From contig OZ020486.1 of NCBI GenBank assembly GCA_963971405.1, positions 10,501,419 through 10,565,418 on the forward strand: a stretch of 64,000 nucleotides of DNA, written 5' to 3'. A program made the position numbers and the translations under genes. The notes beneath the pieces were generated by a model. That model searched no databases. It was given only the letters and a program-made list of their open reading frames with translations, and was not told where the DNA came from. Origin of the DNA: Psococerastis gibbosa. Its lineage: Eukaryota; Arthropoda; Insecta; Psocodea; Psocidae. Below, piece after piece: positions 24,956-35,437 of this stretch; position 1 is the stretch's first letter; every line of letters starts with the position of its first letter.

Positions 24956-25554
24956 ACAAGCCATTAATAAATCTACCCCTCGCTGACAGTCCATTGTAAG
25001 CTAAAGTGATTTTTGTTTTCGTAAATCTATCCAACACTTAGGTTGAAGCATGGTCATTATCGCATTATAGATATGTCTTAGGTTTAAAAGTTTGTTTTAA
25101 GTGATTGTATGTAAAGACATTGTTTATGAGGGAAGATTTTACTGATCATAATAATAATTGCACAATTATGAGCGGAGGAGCACTATCTAACGAGGGGAAC
25201 TTTGTATGCAAAACATCTATAGCTCTAGATGGTGTTGTAAAATAATACAATTATAAAAACATAACCATACGTCATGATCCCGTTGTATATTTACATAATA
25301 TGGAAGGTGAGGTTGATTCAATTACAACTGAAAACATAAAACTTTTTAAAGTGATTAAATGGTATAAAGGACAAGTCCCGTGCTGGGCAATTAATAAATC
25401 TATCCAACGCACAGGTTTAAGGGAAGTATTGATTTAGTAAACAGATAACCGTGTGCAGATTCAAACCTGTTGAGAATCACCAGGTGCACTCAGTACACCC
25501 ATCACACCAGGGGGTCCATTGTAAGCTAAGTGATTTTTGTTTTTGCATCAGTTG

Positions 25555-25665
25555 CACCCGGCAATGATAAAAACTATACTGAAGCATGGTTTCGTGCTAA
25601 AAACGAACAACTTCTCCTCACTGATGACTCCACAATAAAATATCAACAAATAAACAAACAACATT
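25555..25665 (+). pseudogene. Polinton polymerase piece, plus strand
   Basis: The words NYTEAWFRAKNEQLLLTDD can be read. The same segment occurs on the minus strand just upstream of the 23845-24178 remnant, so these are two copies of one part of a Polinton polymerase gene in opposite orientation. A fossil fragment. Confidence 0.6.
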
Positions 25666-25689
25666 TACAATATTAAAAATGGTAGGGGA

Positions 25690-26595
25690 GGGGGGCCCTT
25701 TAAAAGCAAAAGTGAACATTACAATTGCAAATACAAGTAAAGAAAAAATGTACGAATTAAGTAAAAAAAAAATTTTTTTAAACGTTAATAGAAAAACAAT
25801 TGTGCAGGCAGATAACTGAAGTTATGTAGGCTAATAATAAAATATTGGTTGACAATCGACACTGAGAGAACATCCACTTTACAGTATGTATCCCAATTTT
25901 CATTAAGTCTAGTTGCTAAGTAGGGACGTGATGTTATTGGGGTTGGAAGAAATTAGGTATTTTATGTGTCTTGAAACTTGTTATGCTGACGGAGTCCTTT
26001 ATGTTATCCGGTAGGGAATTGTACAATGGAATAGACTTATACATAATATGCGAATGCATAAAGTGTTCCGTATTCGGTTTCAAAGTTTTTAGGTTGCGTC
26101 CGGTACCAAGTCTGGTAATAATGTTATGATGGACGAAATCACCTTGCCCAAGAATGGTTTTTGCCCTTTTTAAATTGAAAAAGTAGAAGTTGTTTTGCAC
26201 ATAGCAATGGCAATGGGAGGGCATTGAATTCCTGAAAAAGAAGATTTGAAGGGTAGCGGCGAGGCTTCCCTATAGCTACCCTGATGGCTATTCTTACATC
26301 AGTTTCTAGGGAGCATATATGGGAAGAGTGAGCACCACCCCAGGCTAATATGTTATATTGGAAAATTGATTGGACTAAAGCATGATAAACTTACCTTACA
26401 GAGTGTCAACGTTAAGTGTACACCTTAGCATCCTTAATTTGTTATAGGTTCTTCTAATTCGTTTTGATGTTAGGAGGATTTGTTCATACCACTTGAGATG
26501 ATTATCAATGGTAACGCCTAAATATTTAATAGTATTTGCTTTTGCGATTATCTGACATGTGCATGGATTAAGGTTGCAATTATTATGGAGTATTA
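25690..26595 (-). mobile_element. LINE 3' end A (minus strand)
   Basis: Minus-strand frames read IKYLGVTIDNHLKWYEQI ... RRTYNKLRMLR (26396-26585), a well-known reverse-transcriptase C-terminal block. Further on they read HSHIMYKSIPLYNSLPDNIK (25934-26224), the common LINE tail motif. The two parts are separated by stops, so the copy is dead. The 3' end points towards 25690. Confidence 0.75.
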
Positions 26596-27118
26596 AACTG
26601 AGATAGAATAGAATAGAAGAATAGAATAATGTATTTCGTTCCTTCAATAATACATATACATGCACACCAATATAATGAGGTAGGGGTGGCCCAAAGGATT
26701 TCTCCCGTGCTGGGGACCCCTTAATACTATAATAACTAAGCTAAAACTTTATCGATAATAATTAATTTTATGTAGACTCTAAGTAACATCACTAAGTAAG
26801 GAAATAAGTAAGATCATATACTAAGATGGTTTATCACTCTGTTGAATCCGGGGTTGTTATGCTAACGCACTATTGCTGGAAGATTTCTTAGTTGATTTTG
26901 GGACAGATGAAAGCTAATTTTACTAATGAATTTTTTTTTTTTTTTTGATGTAGATTTTTTTTTATGAACTCAGGAAGGCTGTTATATAATGGAACTGATA
27001 GGTAAATGTGAGAATGTGTGAAAAGGGTAGTGTTATGATTGGGGATCTGAAGATTGCGACCAACACCAAGTCCAGTATAGCTAAAACTATGGAAGAATAT
27101 ATAGCCTTCAGTATTGGA
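26596..27118 (-). mobile_element. LINE 3' end B (minus strand)
   Basis: The minus strand reads GLGVGRNLQIPNHNTTLFTH then SVPLYNSLPEFIKK near 27085-26945. A 3' untranslated part follows, containing gtccccagcacgggag, and then a (ATTCT)n tail near 26632-26600. It is the same tail motif as LINE A and the 52632 copy, so one family is likely. Its tail abuts LINE A. Confidence 0.7.
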
Positions 27119-27119
27119 G

Positions 27120-27925
27120 AGTTATGCTTTTAAGACACTTACCAATTTATGGCCTCCTCATTAGATTCAGTAGTTAAAAATCTTGTTGATGCGGATAAAA
27201 ATAAATTTAAAATTATGAAAACATGTTTTGTGGATGAAAAATTAGACTTGATGTTGAGGAAGGGTGTCTTCCCCTATGAATATATAACGCACGAGTCACA
27301 ATTTAATGAGGAACACTTACCTACAATCATTGCATTTTTAGTCAATTAACTCAAGAGTGGATTTCACAAGAAAAATATGAACATGCTCAAAAGGTGTGGA
27401 ATGCTTTTGATATAAAGAATTTAGAAGAATACCAAGACTTGAATGTATTAAACAACACCCTTCTCTTTTGCGATGTTTTTGAAGCCTTTAGAGCCTAATG
27501 TTTTGAAAACGATAACCTCGAAATTTGTCACATGTACACTGCACCAGGGCTAGCTCTTCAGAGCTGTCTGAAAATATTAGTGGGTTTCGCTGGATGGAGG
27601 AGGAAGAAATCAAAAAATTTTAATGTAATGCTCGCACCTAATGAGGACGATGGTGGGTTCATATTACATGTGGACTTGGAATATCCACAAAAATTACATG
27701 ATTTACATAATGAATACCCACTAGCAGCTGAACATTGTGTTGTAACTTCAGACATGATTTCTCCATATTGCAAGGAATTTCTCGCTGAAAATAATATATC
27801 TTTAACATCCACCATCTCAATGCTTATTCCCAACTTAAACGATAAACACAACTATATAATACATTATCGAAATTTGAAGCAATGTTTAGAATTGGCATTA
27901 CAATTAAAAATGTATACATAAAATT
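27120..27925 (+). pseudogene. Polinton DNA polymerase B remnant, central part
   Basis: Plus-strand words typical of the Polinton family polymerase appear in order: MASSLDSVVKNL, LRKGVFPYEY, LEEYQDLNVLNNTLLFCDVF, YTAPGLALQSCL, VDLEYPQKLHDLHNEYPLA and KHNYIIHYRNLKQCLELALQ. The usual block between YTAPGL and the EYP motif is mostly missing. It is a broken fossil with several breaks. Identification of the family is firm, the exact lineage is not. Confidence 0.8.
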
Positions 27926-28002
27926 TTAGCTTTTAAGCAAAGCGCTTGGATGCGACCCTTTATCGATTTTAATTAGCTTGTAATGATTTCGAGAACAAAA
28001 GT

Positions 28003-28500
28003 ATGCTGATAAATGATGAAATTCGCATACCAATCCATCAACAAGATATACTTATTACTCTACCATGTGAAAGCCGACTGCATATTGAAGGTGTGCTGGA
28101 AAAAGGTGTGACAACAATTGCTTATCAAGGTGAAGACTGGCTTAGCGCTAATGCTATGGCACACTTATTCTCCGAAATATGCTATGAACTCAATGAAATA
28201 ACTGTTGATCATGTGCGAAACCCTGTGCGAATGATTTCTTCAAGTGAAAAACCACGGTTTGCTATTATTGGCTTTCAAGCAGCACGAGCAGATGATATTT
28301 GAAAGACGCTACTGCCTTCGATCAATGTGCTGTACGACAAATGCAACTATTCCTCGGCTCAGAATGCTATCCATACCATCCGCTACAGGCGAACATCAAC
28401 AAAAAGGTTGTTGCTGTATTGTATGAACATTTTCTCAATTTCCGGAAACAATACTACATGCAGGATGAAGCATCCCCGAACGTTTCCCGGGTCATTATCG
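28003..28500 (+). pseudogene. Polinton-associated virion-type protein remnant
   Basis: The start reads NDEIRIPIHQQDILITLPCE, then LHIEGVLEKG and FSEICYELNEITVDHVRNPV. I recall this signature from uncharacterised proteins that sit beside Polinton-type polymerases in arthropod genomes and are thought to be structural (capsid-like). A second piece (QMQLFLGSECYPYHPLQANI) follows. It is a broken fossil; the capsid assignment is inference. Confidence 0.5.
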
Positions 28501-28767
28501 CATTATAGATATGTCTTAGGTTTAAAAGTTTGTTTTAAGTGATTGTATGTAAAGACATTGATTTCTTTTAAAATATGTGTATTATAAAATTTGTATATCA
28601 TAAAATGGTTTACATTCGTTTAGCTCATGGTCATTATTGTATTATAGATAAGTCTTAGGCTTAAAAGCTGGTTTTAAGTGATTGTATGAAAAGACATTGA
28701 TTTCTTTTAAAATATGTGTATTATAAAATTTATATATCATAAAATGGTTTACATTCATTTACAATAG
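28490..28767 (+). repeat. 138-bp tandem dimer
   Basis: Two adjacent units starting at ggtcattatcgcattataga and catggtcattattgtattat, about 138 bp apart, end at the N gap. A partial single unit lies at 25049-25125. The array may continue inside the gap. Confidence 0.75.
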
Positions 28768-28794
28768 TTGATGTACAATACCAGTTAAAGGTAC

Positions 28795-28994
28795 NNNNNN
28801 NNNNNNNNNNNNNNNNNNNNNNNNNNNNNNNNNNNNNNNNNNNNNNNNNNNNNNNNNNNNNNNNNNNNNNNNNNNNNNNNNNNNNNNNNNNNNNNNNNNN
28901 NNNNNNNNNNNNNNNNNNNNNNNNNNNNNNNNNNNNNNNNNNNNNNNNNNNNNNNNNNNNNNNNNNNNNNNNNNNNNNNNNNNNNNNNNNNNNN
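28795..28994. other. Assembly gap (200 N)
   Basis: Exactly 200 N, a conventional scaffold spacer, so its real size is unknown. Tandem and dispersed repeats flank it, the likely cause of the gap. Confidence 0.98.
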
Positions 28995-29037
28995 ATATCT
29001 CAGTTAATATTGGTCGCAGAGGAATGAATTAAAATCT
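28995..29037 (+). repeat. Dispersed repeat family D, copy 2 (partial)
   Basis: It matches 22271-22318 up to aaaatctga and then diverges. Confidence 0.6.
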
Positions 29038-29256
29038 GACTGAAAGATCGTATTATTATGGTAATATATGGATAATGGTAATCTACACTTTTTACGACAA
29101 ATTAACGATTTCAAGATGACGTCCAGTCAAAGTAAAAATAATTTAATCAGTAAAAGTTCATAGTCGTCATAGTTTGGAACACAAGAGTGTTTTGTGTGTT
29201 GATGTTGTGATCGGGAAAATAATGAAGTTTTTTTTATTTTCTATTACACATAGCGT

Positions 29257-29590
29257 CAGGGGCGTAAAGTTGGGCGGGGGGGGGGGGGCACGGTCCAACT
29301 TGCCCCCCCCCCCCAGCTCCTTTTGGCTTTACCTCCCTCCCCAGCTTCGAGCATTGTAAGACGTGGTTCTTACTTCATAGTCCCCTTTGCAGCAATATGA
29401 ATATAAGCATTCTTTTTTTAGATTTGTAAAATCTACAGCTATACTTTACAACTATTAAAAAATGCGTAAAACTCTACAATTTTTCTATTATATTATCAAT
29501 TTTTTCTTCAATCTTCAAAATGCCTGATGACGTCATAAGGTCTACTTAGTTTTGCCCCCACCATCATCATTCTAAAACTTTACGCCTCTG
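29257..29590. mobile_element. hAT-like miniature element
   Basis: The ends are caggggcgtaaagtt and aactttacgcctctg. The flanks catagcgt (29249-29256) and ggtagcgt (29591-29598) agree at 6 of 8 bases. G and C tracts follow the left end. It contains the aaatgcgtaaaactctac word shared with the 18413 family. Confidence 0.7.
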
Positions 29591-29659
29591 GGTAGCGTAG
29601 AGGAAAAGCAGGGTCTGCGGAATCTCCCTACACCTGATCGGCCATAGCCGAAAGGGATT

Positions 29660-30305
29660 TTTTAAATTCACATACTGTGTATATTTTAGTCGTTAGTAAT
29701 GTTAATGAAGTGTGGGGGGTTGCTTGCCCCCTGATAGTTTGCTTCTGGGGATAAAAAATAAAAATAACTAAATTTTTATGATAAATGACTTAATAATATT
29801 TTTTCTGCGAAACTTTTCTATCGATGATTTCTACCTTCAGGCATGTTTTAGGTGTTAAATTGAGTAACGAAACCGGACAGGTTGCTTTCCTTTTTTTTTT
29901 TTTTTAATGATAGAAAATTCACTCTCAAATGCATTGCGTGCCCTAGCTGCCATTATTACTGTGTGGTAATGTGTTGATCTGACCAATCTAGAATAAGTTA
30001 TGCAATACCATCCATTAATTTAGTGCTTTGGGATAGGTGATATCCTAGGCCGTTGCCAGAGGGGGTCCAGAGGGTCCGGACCCCCCCCCCCCCCTTCCCA
30101 AATGGTTGCAGCGTACACTAGATAGAATGGAGTTTTAAAGAGTTTTAAATATATTGAGGTTACCTCACCTTCAGTGACGTCAGGTGGACCCCCCCTCCCC
30201 CAGATATCCGAAATTGAACCATAGGAAAATTATTTACCATGAAATTACTCATTTTCTAGTAATTGATAAATTGGAAAGCATGTTCGAGTAAACTCGGACC
30301 TGTTC
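29660..30305 (+). repeat. Dispersed repeat family C, copy 3
   Basis: It matches the right two-thirds of 16074-16910, ending at gagtaaactcggacc. About 170 bp with a G/C-run core (near 29975-30145) is absent from copy 1, so it is probably a later insertion. Confidence 0.65.
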
Positions 30306-30346
30306 TCTGCACTGTATGTACAGTATAAAGCTTACTTGCAACTTAC

Positions 30347-30544
30347 CGGTTTGATAGGCAGGCAGGCCTTGAAGACCTCTTCGACTGGTGGCCACTGGTC
30401 TTGGTTTCGTCATTGTGAACGGTGATGATCTTGCCACTGCAGGCCAGTCTTGTTAGTCTCACCACAGCGGGCGGTCATGCTTTGGCTATTGACGTTCGAA
30501 TACCACTACGGGTGGGGTAGGCTTTGACATTGGCGATCCCCCTG
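30347..30544 (-). ncRNA. Exon-like island E3 (minus strand)
   Basis: The acceptor ttgttattttattcag precedes 30544 and the donor AACCG|GTAAGT follows 30347, giving 198 bases. All three frames contain a stop. One (RGIANVKAYPTRSG... then RLACSGKIITVHNDETKTSG) is open apart from a single stop. It is either non-coding or a decayed exon. Confidence 0.38.
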
Positions 30545-30687
30545 CTGAATAAAATAACAAAGATTGTTTAATATCCAAACGCATACAAATAGTTATGAAG
30601 GAGAATTACTGCATTTACCTAAGGTGTAAAAATCAAATTTCACATTTCTTTAAGAAAATAAACCGATAGCAATTAGTATTGAAATGA

Positions 30688-30900
30688 AAAAAAAGGACTT
30701 TTTATTGTTTCTATTACTAAGCCAACCCAGCGGAGTTAGGGCTATAAAGCCCTCTCTTACACTCCACTAGGAAAGCCCGGGACCGCCTGCTTTACATGCC
30801 CTCCGAAGCATGGCCAGAAAATGTAGCCAGTGTGGGACTTGAACCAACAACCTTTCGGGTGAAAGTCAGAGTCCGTACCACTACGCTACATGTCTTGACA
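30688..30900 (-). mobile_element. tRNA-Glu-derived SINE, copy 1
   Basis: Read on the minus strand it has box A-like tagcgtagtggtacgg, an anticodon-arm segment ctctgactttcaccc with TTC as in tRNA-Glu, and box B ggttcaagtcccaca. A unique body (tttctggccatgcttcggag, aggcggtcccggg) and an A-rich tail follow. About 210 bp. Confidence 0.85.
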
Positions 30901-31257
30901 TTCTTCAACATTTATATAGCAGGCCGCTCCACCAACGCTTGGAAAGTTTTCGATTGGATCATTGGATGGCGATGGCGTCAGCATTCTGTAACGAGGACGC
31001 CCCCCCCCCCCCATGTTCCAATGCATAGTGGTACCATCCAAAAATCCTATAATGAAGCGTTGCGTTGGTGGGACTGGGCCTTACACGGTTTAGCCAACTT
31101 GACTTGAGCAGCATTTAGCCTAAGGGTTAGTTGGGAATTTGACTCGGGAAAACACAATAGGGAACTATACACAAAAAATTGTTCTTTACCTATACACAAA
31201 AAATTGTTCTTTACCTAGCCGATACTATAAGTATTTTTTTATTTTGGCAATTAGTCA
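30901..31257. other. Unassigned DNA
   Basis: It contains a small tandem duplication (tatacacaaaaaattgttct twice near 31158-31195) and a C run. No gene was recognised. Confidence 0.4.
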
Positions 31258-31440
31258 CTAGCCTACACTGATGTTAAATATATGCAAGGTGAATCGCACC
31301 ACCCCGTCCGTCCCTTTTTATTTCCGTTATTATGGGGGATTTAGAAATGGGATACGAAACTTGATTTCTGAGTAGGGGTCGAACTATGTTTTGGTGGCAT
31401 TCGCCTTTTTTTTGGGGGGGGGGGGCAAAGAAACAGAAAA
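31258..31440 (+). repeat. 180-bp duplication E, copy 2
   Basis: Near-identical to 22321-22502. Confidence 0.75.
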
Positions 31441-31554
31441 GGGATGGTTTATTTAGGGACATTACGGAAATTTCAAAAGTTACAAACAAATGAAAACCCT
31501 TTGATTTTGTATGCAAAAAATATGAATTTGACCTTTAAGGCGAAGTACCTACAC

Positions 31555-31780
31555 AGGCGCGGATCTAGAATGAGACCAAGGAGGAGGCTAAGATTAAATA
31601 CTAATGTTTTAAAAAAAATATACGGCTGAAATGTTGGGATCTTACGCATTTTCTGAGCAATAACGGTTTTATATTATAGGTAATTAATACAATCGAGCAC
31701 AAGGGGGGCCCAGGCGTCCCCCCGCGAGAAAAATAAAACTGAAATAGTGGGGTTTTACGCATTTTGAGGAACCTTGGATT
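31555..31780 (-). mobile_element. Fragment related to the 18413 hAT family
   Basis: It starts caggcgcggatctagaatg. On the minus strand it holds aatgcgtaaaaccccacta and a cggggggacgcc tract like the internal units of 18413-19654. No right end or target duplication was found. Confidence 0.45.
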
Positions 31781-32403
31781 GGATTTTTTAAATGGACCTG
31801 TCGTAAATTAAGATTTTTTTTTAAATATTCTTTTTGTGAACCGGAACCTGACTTCCATGGTGTGTCACGTGTCAATTATTTTCCAATTTCGTAAAAATAG
31901 GACCCGTTGCACATCAAATTAAAGCCTTTGAAATATTAATTCATTTGACATAGCCTACCGTCTAATAGCGTTGGTCAGCGCCTTAAGATCTGAGATGAAT
32001 TTTCTGAAACGTCCCCATTTTTTTCCATGTGTAATTAACCGAACTTGAGGCGCAAGCTCATAATAATAATTAGTATGTCAAGTGATTTGCAGTTTCAAGG
32101 GCTCTCGTATGAGTGCGTTGTCCAGTACAAAAAAAAATGAAATAAAAAATATTTAACTGTAATTTTTTTAAAAATATTATTCGCATACAAGCAATTATGA
32201 ATGTATCCGAATGACCGCTTCAATCGCCTCTGTAGGTAATAACTTTGTTGAGTTACGACAGGTCACCGATCGCATGATGTGTAGAGACTTGCATAAGTAT
32301 GAACAAGCTACCACTATGTCATCGAAGTCATATTATATTAATTCTGTTCATAAACTACTGCATTTCTCAAGAAATATACCGGAAAGAAATATTTAGCCTA
32401 CCT

Positions 32404-32618
32404 TGTTCGCCCCCAGGTTGTTCCGACAGCACTCTGAATGAACCTCGTTCGTACAAAAATCCAAGATGCTGGCTATATTGAGAAACATCGTCAAAACTCG
32501 CATTGCTCTGGTTGGTACTCTGACTGATCTGTTTAAATTAGTTGGCCGCAAGCTTTTCCTACTGTATATGGCTACAATGGCATCCATATGTGCTCAGTCT
32601 CTTCTCCGGGCGTCGTTC
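32404..32618 (-). ncRNA. Exon-like island E2 (minus strand)
   Basis: The acceptor tttttgttatttcag precedes 32618 and the donor AACAAG|GTAGGC follows 32404. From a methionine at 32587 the frame MDAIVAIYSRKSLRPTNLNR... stays open for 61 codons to the donor, ending phase 0 (...CCRNNLGANK). Upstream in frame there is a stop, so this could be a first coding exon. I do not recognise the sequence. If joined to E3 in phase 0 it would stop after about 12 more codons. Confidence 0.4.
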
Positions 32619-32847
32619 TGAAATAACAAAAATTAATAAAATATTAAAATCGGCTATTCAAAATTTGTCTGAAGCAGAGCCTGCCAAATACGATATGTTC
32701 CCGATCTTCGGAACAATCGAAGTGAAGTTTACATACAGTATTTGCATTTATAAACCCTGCAGAAACAACGACTATACTTTGAAGGCAGTTACCTTTTGCT
32801 AAGGTCTACATACAGTATGTATGTATATGCTGAAAAGGTATACTTAC

Positions 32848-33085
32848 ATTGCTGAATCTCGACAGGCAAACTAGCGGCTTGGGTTGCATAGTGGAATGGT
32901 GTGGAAGTGCGGTGGGCCGAACGGGGGCCAACGCCAACTATCTCGAGGACTGGCGCGAACCACAATGAATAATGATCGAGAACAAAGGGGTGCAAGTTCC
33001 AACTTGAGCCAGCCACCTGCGGGCTGCGAGCACCATTCCAACCACGGGGTGGCCAAAATTACAGCAACACTTTCAATGTGTAGGC
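32848..33085 (-). ncRNA. Exon-like island E1, probable 5' exon (minus strand)
   Basis: GC-rich for this window and ending in a strong donor (AGCAAT|GTAAGT) at 32848. No acceptor is seen upstream, so it may be the first exon, with a transcription start nearby. A hAT element inserted at 33086 bounds it upstream. Confidence 0.35.
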
Positions 33086-33356
33086 CAGGCACGTAGCCAG
33101 GGAGGGGGCTTTGGGGTCTGAAGCCCCTCCCGAAATGTAAGAAAAAGGGAAAAACAATGATTTTTTTGGTTTATTTATATTTGTTCTCGTTCGATCCAGT
33201 GTACATAGGCCTGCAGTTGATTCGATAGTGCAAGATACTTCCGCAGATTACGGAAGTCTGACCCGCCGTTTTACTGGAGGTATTCCATACACACCCCCCC
33301 CCCGCAACCCCCTGGTAGTTAGCCCCACCCGAAATAAAATCCTGGCTACGTGCTTG
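33086..33356. mobile_element. hAT-type miniature element
   Basis: The ends caggcacgtagccagg and cctggctacgtgcttg are flanked by a perfect 8-bp duplication gtgtaggc (33078-33085 and 33357-33364). 271 bp, non-coding, with a C tract near the right end. Confidence 0.88.
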
Positions 33357-33397
33357 GTGTAGGCTATACACAATTCAACTGATGTCGTAGTCTAAAT

Positions 33398-33690
33398 TCT
33401 TTCCCATAGAATTTTCATGAAATTCTGCATGTACTGTAGGTTCAAAAAAATATTGTCCAGAACTAATTTTTTCATTTTTTAATATCAATTCATTTTGGTT
33501 GATTTATACACACACAAAAAACGAAATAACTAATAATAAATGTTTTCTCGGAAATAGCTCCGATGATTTCTTTAAAATTAACATACTGTATGTTGTAATA
33601 CCGAATTTTGTTATTTTTTTAAGAAAACCCACTAGGTCGCATCCCCCTTGATAGTTTGGTTGAGGGCGTATAAAATAAGTAAAAGGTTCA
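33398..33690 (+). repeat. Dispersed repeat family C, copy 4
   Basis: A diverged match to the middle of 16074-16910 (catgaaattctgcatgta... and gatagtttggttgagggcg). Confidence 0.5.
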
Positions 33691-34284
33691 AATCTTTTAC
33701 TGAAGAACCATTCAATTGATGCTTTTTAAGTTCAGGTAGGAGGTGTTTAGTGTATAGTGTTCTGTAGTGTTTTACAATAGGTGCTAAATAGAGTTCAACA
33801 ACAAAAAGCATGGTGCTTTCCAAAACAAGGCTTTGGTATTTAAGACAAAATTATGATGATATTTCCTTTCAAATCAGCAAGTTAATGTGGATTACCTACG
33901 AGATAATTAATAAAAAAACTTTGGAGCTTTCCTCAACTACAACAAAAATCAATTTTTGAGCGTTTTGAGGATAATTTATGTCGCCAAATTTGGCTAGGCT
34001 ATTTAATATACAAAGAATTGTCTGCAGAAGTTCGATGAGACTTATGCTAATTGGCTCACTAATTAGCACTGGCAGACTCCGACTGACTATATTGGCGACT
34101 ACTGCAGTCGTGCTGAGAGACTGCCAACAGTCACTCAAGCTACCAGCTATTTCTCTTACATCCCATAACCTGCAGCTATTATACCAACATTCTTCAATTT
34201 TTAAATTCAACGCGCAGTTTTGGTAACAATTTCCGAAATTCTTACCATAATTCGAGAAAAACTCAGTTGAAGTTTAATAGTCTG

Positions 34285-35429
34285 CAGTGGCGGAGCGTGC
34301 ATGTAAGGCGGGTAATGCCGCATTACCCTAAAAAGATCGATGAAGGGAAAATGTCTTTTAGTAAAATAATAAAACTATACGATTATGCACAAAAAAGTTT
34401 GGAACATGACTCATCAGCCTGACATTGTGTAGCGATATAAGAGTAGAGAACTGGGAAGGCAGCAGGCCACCCGGCAGGCGTAGTCATTTCTATGAGGCAC
34501 TAGCATTTGTGTGTTAAACCATATGGGGCCTTAACATAGGAAAAAAATAGTAAGCTAAGTACACGCTAAAAACTCGGATTGCAGTTTTCAAAATGTGTAG
34601 CTACGTGGCAACAAATCCTTAGAATGTATTTAGAATTGAGTTGAAATCCATAGCAAGCCACGTTCAAATAAGATTGTGTGAGCATGATGTTGTCAACGCA
34701 GTCTAAGAAAATTAAGAATCTCGCCACGTTGTAATTCAAATGTTTTCTTTTTTGTTTTCAAATTTTAACGTTTTAAGAAGATCCAACATGCTATATAAAA
34801 TGATGCATGTTTCCTTCTTCTTTAACTTTAACGACATAAATAGTGGGAAACATCAAACCAGGGCTGCCATTTTCCGGTAAACTCTCCCAATTCCGGGGAA
34901 TTTCAATAGGCTTCGAGGGTAGAGTTGTACTCTCCTCCCCTAAACGCTAAGGGTTGCTTTATTCCCATTTCCCCGGAATTCACTTACTTCTTTGACCGCG
35001 TGTGCGTTTTCAGCCGGTGTTACTTATTATTAATTAATTATTGTTTTGTTTTTAGTTTTTCTTTGCGTGTGATTGTGCAATTGTTTACGGTTCCAAGTGA
35101 CCATGTGTCAATGTCTGATTGACGAATTAAAGCAGAAATCTTTCTCTGCTTGTACATATGAGGAGAAACGTCGGTGCCGCAAAAAAATGCCTACTGTACT
35201 TGGTATCTTGGGGGGAGGGGGGGGGGTAGTTGTGGGCCAAAATAGGAAAACATATGTAGGATCGATTAAATCAGAGCATAATAAATGAATTTACAATCGA
35301 TTTACCAAATATTTTTTTTTTGGGGGGGGGGCAGCTACCCCCCTCCTTCGCTGTACCCGTCCTTGCTTCGTATATAATAAAATTGTTCTTCAAGCATTAC
35401 ACTCGCAATCATCCCACGCTCCGCCGCTG
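34285..35429. mobile_element. hAT-type element, 1.1 kb
   Basis: The ends cagtggcggagcgtg and cacgctccgccgctg are flanked by a perfect 8-bp duplication atagtctg (34277-34284 and 35430-35437). G runs occur near 35211-35228 and 35322-35331. Short frames inside do not look like a transposase, so it is non-autonomous. Confidence 0.88.
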
Positions 35430-35437
35430 ATAGTCTG

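Larger units (their letters stand above)
25049..28767 (+). mobile_element. Decayed Polinton/Maverick region
   Basis: Plus-strand pieces of a Polinton-type DNA polymerase and of a virion-type protein lie between copies of a shared ~75-138-bp sequence (cattatcgcattatagatat) at about 25049, 28490 and 28627. Two LINE 3' ends are inserted or juxtaposed in the middle (25690-27118). The element is a fossil with many breaks (roughly five or more), lacking recognisable integrase, ATPase and protease genes within the window. Its true ends are not identified, and the N gap follows immediately. Confidence 0.6.

Noticed and set aside
32462-32622. A plus-strand open frame (MLAILRNIVKTRIALVGTLT) opposite island E2.
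   Set aside because: No splice signals or family match; the minus-strand reading has better splice borders.
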